NCBI GenBank assembly: GCA_003024785.1
Contig: PUQB01000047.1
Coordinates: 429,652-493,651, forward strand
Source of the DNA: Selaginella tamariscina
Taxonomy: Eukaryota > Streptophyta > Lycopodiopsida > Selaginellales > Selaginellaceae
DNA: 64,000 nucleotides
Direction: 5' to 3'
Positions 10,871-23,048 of this stretch are shown piece by piece. Numbering within the stretch: position 1 is the first letter of the stretch; each line of letters opens with the position of its first letter. The notes below the pieces were generated by a model that was not told where the DNA came from, ran no database searches, and saw only the letters and a program-made list of their open reading frames with translations. The position numbers were made by a program, and so were the translations under genes.

Positions 10871-12041
10871 AGGAAACAAGCCCGCTTAGTGCACTTGGGT
10901 ATATAATGATGATCCGGTCAAGTGTCATTAAGTATTTATAGAAAATTCTAAGCGAAGCCTAGAACTTACCTTTTAGAAAACCCATCCCTATCCCAATTAA
11001 GTTAATTGGTTAATGCAAATGAGTTTGATGTGTTAAGTAGGGTTAGAAAAACCCTAGGGTTGCCCTAACCCATGCCCTAAAAACCCCCATGGGTAGGGTT
11101 TAGGGGTAAAAAGTAAGGTTAAGTTTAATTAACTAATTAAGGGCTAACTAATTCCATGCCAACCCACTTACATATATAGGAAAGAGGCTTTGTCACATAA
11201 ATAAGGTACAATATGTAGGAGTGAGGGTTCATGGGTTCATGACTAAGTTCGTTACTCAAGCTCTAGCTTATGTTGTTCAAGGCACAACCCTTGTCGTGCC
11301 GCCTCAACTCCTAACAATAGAGGTATGTCCACCTTCAGGGTAGCCTACCCTTAACATTGGCAAATCCATGCTAGGAGGTCTTGTCCAATTGTACATTTCA
11401 AGAGTCAAGGGTTGAGGTTTGTCTTCAGCCTCCCTCCTCCACGTCAAACTAAGATTAAAACTCACAGTTAAGCATGGCATGTTTGTGCTTTGGGCCTGGG
11501 ACCTTGGCTAGTGAGGTAAGTGAGAGGAGTTTTAGAGTTGGCATTGGAGAGCTACAGTCATGGCACTTGGTGCAACTCTCGAATATAAGGGCTATAACAT
11601 GATAACCCACATATAGAAAAAGTGCCACATGAAAATGTAACATTGGGCCAGATGGCACATAATATAACACTTAAGACACACTTTTAAGGTTGTCTTATGG
11701 GGGTTAACGTTGAGGGGTTGAATACTCTAATAAGCAGGCGTGTTTGTGTCTTTATTAAGGTGCTAAGCCTTGGGCATCGGCTCAAGGGAGGTTGGGTCTC
11801 ATAACTAGGTGTGCTAATTGCCACTTAGCTATGGGGTGTTCTCTTTGGGATCCAAGGTTGAAAAATTAGTAAGAGCCCTTTCATGAAACACTTGTGGGGT
11901 TATCCAAACTTAGTCTTGGGGAGTTTGCTTAGCAAAACACTTGGTTCACCTTATTGCACACTCATGTCCTCACTAAATACTAACTCTAGGATTAAGGTAT
12001 AACTTGACCACTCAAACCCTTAGGGGTTAGTCATGGTTCAG
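10871..12041. repeat. Degraded LTR part related to the 7.5-kb non-coding element
   Basis: This matches, in reverse complement, the LTR at 42406-44244, from its CGCTTAGTGCAC region to GGGGTTAGTCATGGTTCAG. Recognisable blocks include the AACCCTAGGG-rich part (11041-11110) and the GGAGGTCTTGTC part (11370-11385). Divergence is clearly higher than between the two LTRs at 42406 and 48088. It stops abruptly at 12041. The continuation (GGGTGATTCC onwards) is at 29385, so other elements inserted between. Confidence 0.75.
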
Positions 12042-12057
12042 AGCAAGATGTCCTATG

Positions 12058-12703
12058 TGTCACGACCTGATACAGAATACAGGATTCTGGATACAGGAAC
12101 ATGGGTTGCAGGACTTTCCTACAGGATCCGGATACAGGACATGGGTTGCAGACTTTCCTACAGGATTCCGGATACAGGATATGGGTTGCAGGATTTTCCT
12201 ACAGGATATTCCTACCAGATTCCGGACACAGGATTCGGTTGTAGGATATTCCTACAGGATATGCCACAGGATATGCCTAGAGGATAAGGGACATGTGGAC
12301 TCATCTTAGCCTTTGCATGCATGCATGCAACAACTTTTGCATGCATGCCTAGATTAGCTCTTGGAGTTGTGAGCATAAAAGCTCCGACCTAATTGTTGTA
12401 CAATCAGTTACTATCAACACCAGTCTTACTACGATCAATTTCGTCTTGTCTTGTTCTTGTCTTGTTTCCTATCCTGTTCCTGTCTCGCTCCTGTTTCCTG
12501 TCCTGCCCCTGGATCCTATCCTGCTCCGGATCCTGTCCTGTTCCTGTCTCGCTCTCCCGGATCCTATCCTGATCCTGTCTTGCTCTTAGATCCGTCCTGT
12601 TCCTATTTCCAGTTCCTGTCCTGCTCTCGATCCTGTTCCTGAGTCAGGCCTTCCTGTCCTTGGAATCCTGTTCCCTTCCTAGTTCCTGGATCGTGGCTTG
12701 ACA
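12058..12703 (+). repeat. 5' LTR of chromovirus 1
   Basis: It starts TGTCACGACC and ends GGCTTGACA. The first 250 bases hold a run of ATACAGGATTCCGGATACAGG-like units, and the last 250 bases are built almost only of TCCTG-containing words. It is 43 bases longer than the 3' LTR, mainly through one extra GGATTCCGG-type unit and similar slippage. Confidence 0.9.
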
Positions 12704-12797
12704 GTTTGATAGTAATGCTTCATAGTTCTCCGTTTTCCAGCTACCTTTTTCTTGATTTCTTTCCTTCATTTTCCTCCTTTTTTTCCTTTCCTAGATC

Positions 12798-13837
12798 ATG
12801 GCTGATTTTGAGCGTTTTCAACACGAGCACCAAATGCTACTTCATGAGCTGGCCACTTTGCGCCAAGTGGTCACCGACCTGCAAGTTCCACCACCTGCGG
12901 CACATGCAGCTGCTGATGCATCCTCCAAGGCTGCTGCGCAGGCTCTCTCCCAGGCATCGGTGGTTCCTCTTCATCAAACTTTTCTTCGGAGCCGAAGGTT
13001 AGCATGCCAGAGAAGTTCAGTGGTAATCGTGCCGATTTCCAAGGTTTCCTGAATCAGATCCGGCTCTTGATCCGTATGCAACCACGGCGCTACTCGACTG
13101 ATGCTCAAAAGGTGGGTCTTTTGGCATCCTTACTAAGTGGATCTCCACGGGCTTGGGTTGCCCCCTTGCTGGAGCGTGACGATCCATTGATGGAAGACTT
13201 TGAAGGTTTCGTGGCTGCCTTTGAAGCCTGTTTTGGAGATCCTGATAAGTACCGTTCTGCATGCACGAAGTTACGGAAGCTCACTCAAGGATCCCGACCA
13301 GCTTCCGTCTATGCATCCGAATTTCAGCAACTTTGCACGAACATTCCATGGGACGAGACTGCATTGATCGAACACTTCCGTTTTGGGTTGAGGGACGACG
13401 TGAAGGACCTTCTCCTTACGTTACCGGATGCCCAAACATTAGCGGAGATCATGCAACAAGCTGTTCGTTGCGACAACCGTTTGTTCGAGCGTCGTCAGGA
13501 AAGATCCCGTCAACAGTTCCTGCAAACCAATCCTGCAGCTGTGGTACATGTTCCTGCACCACCTTCTGGAGTAGTTCCTATGGAGGTTGAGAAATCCAAG
13601 CGTGGCTCTCTTTCCGCTGCCGAGAAGCAACGTCGTCGCAGTGAGAACCTGTGCTTGTATTGTGGTGGAGCAGGACACAAGGTGGCAGATTGTCCTATTA
13701 AAGCCAGGAACTTCAAGACGCGTGAAGTGAAGCTGAAGTTCAGTCGGAAAACTCCAATGTCCACTTCGTCTAGGAGCCGCGAAGTTGGACGTAGGTGCAG
13801 GCTCCATTGGTGCTGCTCATACCATCCCGTCACTTAA
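12798..13837 (+). pseudogene. gag: Gag of chromovirus 1 (one-base frameshift)
   Basis: The start is ATG 12798 (MADFERFQHEHQ). The frame shifts near 12965, and the main part continues from 13004 (MPEKFSGNRADFQGF). The relative at 22661-22945 reads through this point in one frame, so copy 1 lost one base. The retrotransposon gag core has LLASLLSGSPRAWVAPLL. A single zinc knuckle CLYCGGAGHKVADC lies at about 13654-13695. It is the nucleocapsid/capsid precursor and ends at 13837, overlapping the protease frame. Confidence 0.85.
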
Positions 13838-14711
13838 GTTTCCTGTACACATTCATCTTAATAATCGAGAGCTCATGGAGTTTGCCTTGTTAGACACTGG
13901 TGCAAATGCATGCTTCATGGATGACACGTTTGCAACTCAACATGGCATTTCGGTGGTGAAGTTGAAGCGTGCAGTTCCTGTAGAGGTGGCCGATGGGCGT
14001 CTAATTGCTTCTGGTGCAGTTACCCATGCTACCGAACCTCTCTCCTGCAGGTATGGCACATTCAACTGTTCAATTTCCTTCAACTTGATCAAGACTCGGT
14101 CGACTCCCATCATTTTGGGCATGCCATGGTTCGTTGTTGCAAATCCGCAGATCGACTGGAGGTCTAGGACGCTCACGTTTTCCTCTCCAACTGCTAGGAT
14201 CAATCCTGTACCTTCCTGCGTGCAGGATACATCCTTAGTATCTGAGGCAGTACAAGCTACAGGATTGACCGTGCCTGTTCCTGTACCAGTGTTGAAGACT
14301 CCTCCTCGACAGGATTCACCTCATATCAGTTCCTCAGCACATCTGCAGGCTCTCTCCACTCCTGTAAGTTGCGGTGTCCTGTACAGGGTTCTTCCAATCC
14401 TGTATCAGTGTCGAAGGTTCCTCCTCAACAGGATCCACCTCCTGTTGATTCGTCAGCACATTCGCAGGCTTCTTCCACTCTTGCGCAACCACGGACTCCT
14501 GTACAGGATTCTTCCAATCCTGTACACTCATCACCCACACAGGTTTTTTCCAATCCTGCTTCTTTCTGTTACCCTGCTTCTGTTCCATCCCCCAAGATCC
14601 TTCCTCTTTTTCAGTCACAGCTCCCTCCTTCTCCTCTCCGAGTTCTTACCACTACCATGCATGAACTCGCCACTGATCCTGCTCCCTTCCACCTTTTTGC
14701 CTTTCAAGTAA
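13785..14711 (+). CDS. Aspartic protease region of chromovirus 1
   Basis: This retropepsin-type protease cuts the Gag-Pol polyprotein. The active-site motif is [13 protein letters not shown] (about residues 35-47) and the flap/C-terminal part is [18 protein letters not shown]. After about 14230 the frame becomes a Pro/Ser-rich linker with repeated PVPV and SSNPV words and slips out of frame near 14360, so the natural product would continue in the next frame into reverse transcriptase. The frame overlaps gag by 53 bases, which could reflect programmed shifting or decay. Confidence 0.8.
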   Translation: MDVGAGSIGAAHTIPSLKFPVHIHLNNRELMEFALLDTGANACFMDDTFATQHGISVVKLKRAVPVEVADGRLIASGAVTHATEPLSCRYGTFNCSISFNLIKTRSTPIILGMPWFVVANPQIDWRSRTLTFSSPTARINPVPSCVQDTSLVSEAVQATGLTVPVPVPVLKTPPRQDSPHISSSAHLQALSTPVSCGVLYRVLPILYQCRRFLLNRIHLLLIRQHIRRLLPLLRNHGLLYRILPILYTHHPHRFFPILLLSVTLLLFHPPRSFLFFSHSSLLLLSEFLPLPCMNSPLILLPSTFLPFK

Positions 14712-16385
14712 CTCCTACGTCCTCTTCTACCTTTCCTGTATCCGACTCCCCTGTTTTTTCTCCTTCTCCTTCTCCTTCTCCTCCTTCTTCCCTACCATCC
14801 AAGTACCACGACTTTAAGGACGTTTTTGACAAGCACAAGGCTGCAGTTCTTCCTGTTCACAGGTCCTACGACTGTCCTATTGATCTTGCGGAAGGAAAGA
14901 CTCCACCATTCGGACCGATTTATGCATTGTCACCCACAGAGTTGGAGGTTCTTCGTCAGTACATCGAGGACAACTTGGCATCCGGCTTCATTCGTCACTC
15001 AAAGTCCCCTGCAGGAGCTCCTATCTTCTTTGTCAAGAAGAAGGATGGGAGTTTACGTTTGGTTGTGGACTACAGGGGTTTGAATCAAGTCACCATTCGG
15101 AATCGGTACCCGTTGCCATTGATCCCGGAACTTCTCGATCGGCTGCGAGGAGCAAAGGTGTTCACGAAGATCGACTTACGAGGAGCCTACAACCTTGTAC
15201 GGATTCGTCCCGGCGATGAGTGGAAGACTGCCTTTCGTACAAGGTATGGACATTTTGAGTACACGGTAATGCCTTTCGGCCTTACCAATGCCCCAGCTGT
15301 TCCAACACATGGTGAACGACATTTTCCGTGACTTCTTGGACCAGTTTGTGGTGATCTACCTCGACGACATCTTGATTTTCTCCAAGGACCAGGCGGCACA
15401 TGACAAGCATGTACGACTAGTTTTAGAGCGGCTTCGCGAGCATGGCCTGTACGCGAAGTTGGAGAAGTGTTTTTTCGATAGGGATTCGGTGGAGTTCTTG
15501 GGCTACATCGTCTCTCCTGCTGGCGTTTCCATGGACATGCACAAGGTGAAGACCATCGTGGAGTGGGAGAGGCCCAAGTCGGTACGAGATGTACAATGTT
15601 TCCTTGGCTTTGCAAACTTCTACAGGCGGTTCATACAGGACTTCTCCAAGCGTGTACTTCCACTCACAGAACTCACCAAGCGCACAGGACTTTTCTCTTG
15701 GTCCGACAAGGCGGAACACGCGTTCACAACACTCAAGGACGTTTTCACGACAGCTCCGATTTTAGCACATCCTGACCCTTCTCATCCTTTCTTCATTGAA
15801 GCAGATGCCTCGGATTTTGCAGTAGGATCCGTGCTATCGCAAGTTGGAGAGGACAAGTTGCTTCATCCTGTAGCTTTTCACTCTCGTAAGTTCCTGTCGG
15901 CGGAGATCAACTACGAGATTCATGACAAGGAACTCAAGGCCATTGTGGATTCGTTTGAGGAGTGGCGGCATTTCCTGGAAGGTGCTGCACATCCTGTACA
16001 AGTTCTTACGGATCACAAGAACCTGGAGTACTTTCAAACGGCTCGGGTCCTCAGTCGGCGACAGGCTAGGTGGGCAGAGTTCCTATCACGTTTTGACTTC
16101 GTCATCGTCTACAGGCCCGGCTTTCGGAATGGCAAGGCGGACGCATTGTCTAGGCGCTCTTACCTTGCACCAAGCCCGGGCGATCCTGCATTTGACGGTC
16201 AAAGGCAAGTGTTGTTGGGTCCTGATCGTTTCCGGCTTGCGGCACTGCAGGTTCATCAGGCTCCAGCAAATTCAACACTCCTACAGGACGTCCGTTCGCA
16301 GTTGGCTACAGACGACTTGGCAAAGAATGTGTTCTCACACATTCATCCTGACGTTGCAAGTTCCTCTTCCTCCAGTTCCCGTTAG
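14369..16385 (+). pseudogene. pol: Reverse transcriptase-RNase H of chromovirus 1
   Basis: Reverse transcriptase copies the element RNA into DNA, and RNase H removes the RNA strand. Motifs in order are [38 protein letters not shown], then after a frame break near 15290 the catalytic VIYLDDILIFS (about 15351-15383), FLGFANFYRRFI, and RNase H motifs IEADASDFAVG, TDHKNLEYF and GKADALSR. The frame ends at TAG 16383 through another one-base shift just before the integrase. Apart from the shifts all catalytic residues are present. Confidence 0.9.
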
Positions 16386-17760
16386 ACTACAACCTGTTCA
16401 CCATACAGGATGGACTCCTGTACCGGGAAGGTCTCCTGTACGTTCCTGTTGGTATTTCCAGGACTCGCGTGGTACAGGATTGTCATGATACCCCGGCTAC
16501 AGGACATTTTGGTGTGGCCAAGACAGTGGAGTTGGTGACTCGCAACTATTGGTGGCCTGGGTTGCGAGGTTTTGTGGAGAGGTTTGTACGGAGTTGTGAC
16601 ACTTGTAGCAGGTCGAAGATGCCTCATCATGCACCCTCTGGTCTTCTTCGTCCTCTTCCTGTTCCGTCTGCTCCTTGGAGATCCATTTCTATGGATTTCC
16701 TCACAGATCTTCCTCCTTCTCGTGGATTTGATGCAGTTCTTGTGGTTGTTGACCGTTTCACCAAGCAGGCTCATTTCCTACCCTGCAACAAGACAGCTAC
16801 AGGTCAGACAACTGCCGAGTTGGTGATCCGCGAGGTGTTCCGACATCATGGTCTTCCTGAGAGCATTGTTTCCGATCGAGGTCCACAATTCATGTCCAAG
16901 TTTTGGCGAGAGCTTCTTCGGAGTCTACAGGTCAAAGCGGATCTTTCTTCAGGATATCACCCACAAACCGATGGGCAGTCCGAACGCACAATTCAGACCT
17001 TAGAACAGTATCTTCGTTGCTTCATCAGTTACCAGCAGGACAACTGGTTGGACCTCCTTCCAATGGCGGAGTTTGCCTACAACAACTCCATCCACGCATC
17101 TACAGGACAACACCTTTCTTTGCTCTTACAGGCCACCATCCACGTTTTGACTTTGCTCCCGCTTCTCCTTCTTCCGCTCCTGCAGTACAGGATCGTCTTC
17201 AGCATCTTCGGCAGGTACAGGATGATCTCCAGGTTCATCTTCAACAGGCACAGGAACGATACAAGCATCATGCTGATGCTCACCGTCAGCCGGCACCTGC
17301 ATACAAGATTGGTGATCTCGTGTGGCTTCTTCGTCGACACATTCGCACCAACAGGCCTTCTTCTAAGTTGGATTTTCAACGATTGGGCCCTTATAGGATC
17401 GTGGCGGAGGTAAATCCTGTAGCTTTCCGACTCGAGTTACCATCCACGGTGAAACTTCATCCTGTGTTTCACACCTCTTTGTTGGAGCCGTATCATCCTT
17501 CTTCTCTTCCCGGTCGTGTTTCTTCTCCTCCCCCTCCTGTGGTCATTGACACGGAACCTGAGTACGAAGTCGCAGCCATCCTTGACTCTCGTCTTCATCG
17601 TCACCAACTCCAATACTTGGTGGATTGGAAAGGGTACCTGCCTACTGATCGCACTTGGGAACCTGCATCCAACTTACTCCATGCTTCTTCCAAGGTTGCT
17701 GCCTTCCATCGGCATTATCCTGCTAAACCAGGTCCCAAGACTCGTGGAACTCGTCTTTAG
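16386..17760 (+). pseudogene. Integrase with chromodomain of chromovirus 1
   Basis: Integrase inserts the cDNA. The zinc-binding domain has H..H (DTPATGHFG) and CDTCSRSK. The core shows the DDE residues in SMDFLTD, SDRGPQF and TDGQSERTIQTLE. A frame break near 17100 separates this from ALTGHHPRFDF and the C-terminal domain (KIGDLVWLL, LGPYRIV, VFHTSLLEPY). A chromodomain follows at about 17556-17680 (EYEVAAILDSR, YLVDWKGY, TWEPASNL). The chromodomain places the element in the chromovirus branch, whose chromodomains are thought to direct insertion to marked chromatin. Confidence 0.9.
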
Positions 17761-17769
17761 GGAGGAGGT
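17759..17769 (+). other. Polypurine tract of chromovirus 1
   Basis: AGGGAGGAGG lies immediately before the 3' LTR (TGTCACGAC at 17772), where second-strand synthesis is primed. Confidence 0.7.
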
Positions 17770-17771
17770 GC

Positions 17772-18374
17772 TGTCACGACCCGATACAGAATACAGGATT
17801 CCGGATACAGGACATGGGTTGCAGGACTTTCCTACAGGATTCCGGATACAGGATATGGGTTGCAGGATTTTCCTACAGGATATTCCTACCAGGATTCCGG
17901 ACACAGGATTCGGTTGCAGGATATTCCTACAGGATATGCCACAGGATATGCCTAGAGGATAAGGGACATGTGGACTCATCTTAGCCTCATTGCATGCATG
18001 CAAACCACTTTTGCATGCATGCCTAGATTAGCTCTTGGAGTTGTGAGCATAAAAGCTCCGACCTAATTGTTGTACAATCAGTTACTATCAACACCAGTCT
18101 TACTACGATCAATTCGTCTTGTCTTGTTCTCGTCTTGTTTCCTGTCCTGTTCCTGTCTCGCTCCTGTTTCCTGTCCTGCCCCTGGATCCTATCCTGCTCC
18201 AGGATCCTGTCCTGTTCATGTCTCGCTCCCGGATCCTATCCTAATCCTGTCTTGCTCTTAGATCCGTCATGTTCCTATTTCCAGTTCCTGTCCTACTCTC
18301 GGTCCTGTTCCTGAGTCAGGCCTTCCTGTCCTTGGAATCCTGTTCCCTTCCTGGTTCCTGGATTGTGGCTTGAC
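17772..18374 (+). repeat. 3' LTR of chromovirus 1
   Basis: It starts TGTCACGACC and ends GGCTTGACA, followed by the target duplication CTATG. It matches the 5' LTR with few substitutions and some small length changes in the TCCTG words, so the insertion is moderately young despite the coding frameshifts. Confidence 0.9.
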
Positions 18375-18379
18375 ACTAT

Positions 18380-19862
18380 GTTCTTAACTTTCTACTTTTA
18401 ACAACCCTCATTAGGGAGTACAACCCCGTTAGGGTGACAAGGGAGAGAATAAAGGTAGGAAGGTCCATAGTTAATTTCTACATAAAAAGGAAATCCTTAC
18501 TGAGAGGAAAATAATTTAAAAAAAGGAAAAAAACATCTTGAAAGGAAATGAAATGGAAGTCTCAGGAAGGAAGGACAGTTGTGATAGTTGGAACTAACAT
18601 GGCAATGGAGATATGGAGAGTAGGTAGGTATGGGGAAAAGGGGGATTTTCTCCATATGGGAGTTTTCTATATGGGAGTCTTCCCACTTGCGTCATTGTAC
18701 TTATTCATATTCTTAAAGCAAGTGTGTTGTTAAACAAGAAAACTCACCTTTTCTTATTTAACCATTTCTTTTCTTTCAACCGTCAAGAAAGGCTATACAC
18801 TTTCCTTTTATCAACTTTCTCTCTCTCTCTCTCTCTCTCTTCTCTATAATTATATATATATATATATATATTCATATCATATCACCTTCTCCCAGTGCCA
18901 CAATGACTAGTCTCCAAAGTTAAAGGCAAGAACAGATTTTGGCTATTGCCTTTTTAAATCCATTTATTGGAAGTATACATATCACACACACAAGATCTTA
19001 TAATATGCACCTTTATTTCTAACATGAATACAAGAGAATAAGTGTGGAGACTCTTCCTCATGTTGGAACTTCTTGTGGAGACCCTTTCTCCCTTGCCCTA
19101 ACTACCTTTAATTACTCTTCCTCTCGCCATGTCATCCTTTTTTTTTTCTTTATTCCCTTTTCCTCTCAATAAGGTCTTTTTTCATAGCTTTTCCTTCTAT
19201 GCTTCCTACGGACCTTCTTACCCTTATTCTCTTCACAGTAGGATGTCCTATGCTTCTAACTTTTTACCTTTAACACTGTCCTCTCCTTATTCATTGTTGT
19301 GTCCTCACGGCAACACATCTTGAGCATCCTTTTGATACTCCACCTTTTCATGGTCCTTGTACTTCTAGAACTCAGCTTTCTCTTTGTCATAACCTGAAGA
19401 CAAAAAGCCTGCCTATCCTTCTTGAGTTGCTCATTCTCCTCTTGGAGATGCTAAACCTCATCCACCATTACTGACATAATAGTAGTGGTTTGCTGGCTCT
19501 CATCTCGAGCTCGCACCAACCTCTAAAATAAGGTCACCGGCTCCTACACTGTCTACGAAGGCTTGATCTCCACCACTGATCTTGGGTTCCTCTATTTGGC
19601 TTGCCATTGAACACCCTTGTTCACCATCCCTTGGATGGCAGTCATCTTGGGCGCCATAACACTCTCCACTGCTTGAATAATTAGTTGCTAGATATCCTTG
19701 ACTATATACCTTATATTGACCAGATGGTTGAAAAGGCTCATTGCTAACTGCGTTGCATCATACATCTCATTCCCACCTCCAACCACCCTCAATTTCCTCT
19801 CCTTCCAACGTTTCCAACTCTACCACTCCTTCCTTTATAGATTTAACCTAAAAAGGGCCTAT
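18380..19862. other. Non-coding stretch with scrambled retroelement remnants
   Basis: I see no intact gene. At about 18410-18448 a short block (AGGGAGTACAACCCC, GGTGACAAGGG) matches the non-coding element's LTR but in the orientation opposite to 10871-12041. Next come a (CT)n/(AT)n microsatellite (18815-18870) and, from about 19330 to 19800, minus-strand gag-like low-complexity remnants. GATGTCCTATG followed by a TTCTAACTTTTTACC-like sequence at 19230 resembles the DNA flanking the chromovirus 1 insertion. Confidence 0.4.
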
Positions 19863-20356
19863 CCAATTAGGAATTAGGAATCAAGAGTCAAGAGTAGGAC
19901 AGGATCAAGAGCAAGACAGGAACATGATAGGATCCAGGAGCAACAGGGCAAGATAGGATTTAGGAGCAAGACATGAGTAGGACAAAAAACCAAAGTAAGA
20001 CATGAGTAAGACAGGAGTAGGACAGGATTCAGGAGTGAGACAAGGAAGGAATAGGACTAGGAAAAGACAAAGAAGCAAGGAGCAAGACAAGAACAAGATA
20101 AGACAAGATTGATTGTAGAAAGACAGTAACTGATTGACAACAATTAGGTCGGAGCTTTTATGCTCACAACTCCAGAACTAATATGGTCATGAGCCTAATC
20201 TAGTCATGAGCTAAAAATGGTGACCCTTATCCTCTAGGCATATCTTGTAAGAATATCTTGTAAGAATATCCTATAGGTATATCCTGTATCCCGTATCCCG
20301 TATCCTGTTTTTATATCCTATATCCGGAATCCTACATCCTGTATCGGGTCATGACA
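19863..20356 (-). repeat. Truncated 3' LTR of the deleted chromovirus
   Basis: On the minus strand it begins TGTCATGACCCGATACAGG after GAAGAGGTGC (polypurine-like) and runs into TCCTG-rich words. The expected terminal GGCTTGACA is missing; sequence identity fades near 19863. Confidence 0.75.
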
Positions 20357-20365
20357 GCACCTCTT

Positions 20366-20902
20366 CCCTAAGGACGAGTTCCACGAGTTTTGGGACCTAG
20401 TTTAACAGGATAACGCTGATGGAACAGCAACCTTAAAAGAAGCATGGAGTAAGTTGGATGTAGGTTCCCAAGTGCGATCGGTAGGCAAATAATCTTTCCA
20501 ATCCACCAGGTATTGAAGTTGGCGGCGATGAAGACAAGAATCAAGGATGGCTGCCACTTCGTACTTAGGTTCATTGTCAAGGACCACAGGAGGGGAGGAG
20601 AAAAAGCACGATAGGAAGAGAAGGATGAAATTTGAAAGGAAATCCATAGAAATGGATCTCCAAGGAGCAAAAGGAACAGGAAGAGGATGAAGAAGACTAG
20701 AGGGTGCATGACGAGGCATCTTTGACCTGTTACAGGTGTCACAGCTCCGTATAAACCTTTCCACAAAACCTCGCAACCCAGGCCACCAATAGTTGCAAGT
20801 CACCAACACAACTATCTTGGCCACACCAAAATGTCCTGTAGCCGGGGTATCATGACAATCTTGTACCACACGAGTCCTGCAAACACCAACAGGAATGTAC
20901 AA
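20366..20902 (-). pseudogene. Integrase zinc finger fused to chromodomain by deletion
   Basis: On the minus strand the HHCC domain (DTPATGHFG, CDTCNRSK) is followed by SMDFLSNF and then, without the catalytic core, directly by PPVVLDNEPKYEVAAIL and the chromodomain (YLVDWKDY, TWEPTSNL). In the full element these parts are about 800 bases apart. The open frame is continuous across the deletion (166 residues), so a small zinc-finger/chromodomain protein could in principle be made. The frame breaks soon after the chromodomain. Confidence 0.8.
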
Positions 20903-21497
20903 AAGACCTTCCTGATACAGGAGTCCGTCATATATGGCAAAACTTATAGTCTGTACGAGAACTAAAGGAAGAGAACTTGGATGTCAGGACTAATGTGTGA
21001 GAACACATTCTTTGCCAAGTCGTTTGTAACCAATTGTAAACAGATGTCCTATAGAAGTGTTGAATCTGCTAGAGCCAGATGAACCTGTAGTGCTGATGAA
21101 CTGACAAGAGTGAATCAGGAGTGGAGAGAGCCTGTGGATGTGATAAGGAATTGACATAAGGTGAAACATGAGTGGAGAAAGCCTGCGAACGTGCTGAGGA
21201 ACTGACATAAGGTGAATCCTGTTGAGGAGGAATCTTCAACACTGATACAAGATTGGAAGAACCCATATAAGTTGTGAATGCACAGGAGTGAGGAGAGCCT
21301 GAGAATGTGCTGACGAACTGACAAAGGTGGATCCTGTTGAGGAGGAACCTTCAAAACTGATACAGGATTGGAAGAAAACCCTGCACAAGAATCCGCAAAC
21401 TTACAGGAGTAGAGAAAGCTTGCGGATGTGCTAAGGAACTGACATGAGGTGAATCCTATCGAGGGGGATCTTCAACACTGATACAGGAACAGCACGG

Positions 21498-21979
21498 TCA
21501 ATCCTGTAGCTTGTACTGCTCAAACACAAGGACGTATCCTGCACGCATGAAGGTACAAGATTGATCTGGCTGCCGGAGAGGAAAACGTGAGCATCCTAGA
21601 CCTCCAGTTAATCTGAGGATTTGCAACATGAACCATGGCATGCCCAAAACAATGGGAGTCGACCGAGTCTTGATTAAGTTGAAGGAAACGAACAGTTGAA
21701 TGCACCATGACTGCAAGAGAGAGGTGGTAGTATAGTAACTGCGCCTGAGCAATTAGACAACCATCGGCCACTCCTACCAGGAATTGCACGCTTCAACTTC
21801 ACCACCGAAATGCCATGCTGAGCTGCAAAAGTGTCATCCATGAAGCATGCATTTGCACCAGTGTTTAACAAGGCAAACTCCTTAAACTCTCGATTGTTGA
21901 GGCGAATGTGTATAGGAAACTTGAGTGATGAAATAGTATGAGCAACACCAATAGAGCCTTCACCTATGTCCAACTTCAC
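21498..21979 (-). pseudogene. Protease of the deleted chromovirus, active site changed
   Basis: This is the retropepsin region homologous to 13785-14230. The catalytic motif reads [13 protein letters not shown] where the intact relative has LLDTGAN, so the catalytic Asp is Asn. The frame breaks after VVKLKRAIPG. This protease is dead. Confidence 0.8.
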
Positions 21980-22029
21980 GGCTCCTAGACGAAGTGGACA
22001 TGAATTTCAGCTTCAACTTCATGCGTGTT

Positions 22030-22945
22030 GAACTTCCTGGCTTAGCAGGACATTCTGCCACCTTGTGTCCTGCTTCACCACAATACAAGCATAAGTTCTC
22101 ATCGTGACAATGTTACTTCTCCGCAACTAAAAGTGGACCACGCTTGTATTTCTCAACCTCTATAGGGACTACTCCAGAAAGTGTCGCAAGAACATGTGCT
22201 ACAACTGTAGGATTGACTTGCAGGGACTGTTGACGGGATTTTTCCTGACAACACTCAAACAAACGGTTGTCACAGTGAACGGCATGTTGCATGATCTTTG
22301 CTAAGATTTGGGCATCCGGTAATGTAAGGAGAAGGTCCTTCACGTCATCCTCAACCCAAAACGGAAATGTTTGATCAATGTAGTCTCGTCCCATGGAACG
22401 TTCGTGCAAAGTTGCTGAAATTCGAATGCATAGACAGAAGTTGGTCAGGATCCTTGTGTGAGCTTGCATAACTTCATGCATACAGAATGGTACTTATCAG
22501 GATCTCCAAAGCAAGCTTCAAATGCAGCCACAAATCCTTCAAAGTCCTCCATCAATAGGTCATCATGCTTCAGCAAAGGGGCAACCCAAGCCCGTAGAGA
22601 TCCAACTAATAAGGATGCTAAAAGGCCAACCTTTTGTGCATTAATCAAGTAACAGCGTGGTTACATGCAGATCAAAAGCTTGATCTGATTCAGGAAACCT
22701 TGGAAATCGGCACGATTGCCACTGAACTTCTCTGGCAGGCTGATCTTTGGCTCTAAAGAAGAGTTCGATGGAGAGGAAACCACGGATGCTTGAGAGAAAG
22801 CTTGCGCAGCAGCCTTGGAGGATGCATCAGCAGCTGCATGCGCTGCGTTAGTGGAACCTTGCAGATTTGTGATCACTTGGCGCAAAGTGGCCAGCTCATG
22901 AAGCAATATTTGGTGCTCGTGTTGAAATTGCTCAAAAACGGCCAT
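22030..22945 (-). pseudogene. gag: Gag of the deleted chromovirus
   Basis: It starts at ATG 22945 (MAVFEQFQHEHQ) and reads through PEKFSGNRADFQGF without the shift seen in copy 1. It then breaks near 22650 and 22450. The zinc knuckle CLYCGEAGHKVAEC lies near 22050-22095. An in-frame stop near 22112 precedes the knuckle. Confidence 0.8.
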
Positions 22946-23048
22946 GATCTATGAAAGAAAAAAAGAGGAAACGAAGGAGAAGAACCAAGGAACAAAAAAA
23001 AAAAAGTAACTGGAAATTGGAAAGTTATGAAAGGAGTTACTATCAAAC

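Larger units (their letters stand above)
12058..18374 (+). mobile_element. Ty3/gypsy chromovirus, almost full length, frameshifted
   Basis: Both LTRs (12058-12703 and 17772-18374), gag, protease, reverse transcriptase, RNase H, integrase and a C-terminal chromodomain are present in the standard chromovirus order. The target duplication CTATG (12053-12057 and 18375-18379) is perfect. At least five frame breaks (about 12965, 14360, 15290, 16380, 17100) prevent expression of an intact polyprotein. The whole element, coding part included, is loaded with the pentamer TCCTG/CAGGA. Confidence 0.95.

Noticed and set aside
12033..12309. Overlapping frames with repeated YRIPDTGYG words in the LTR
   Set aside because: They come from the ATACAGGATTCCGG repeat of the LTR and occur in more than one frame.
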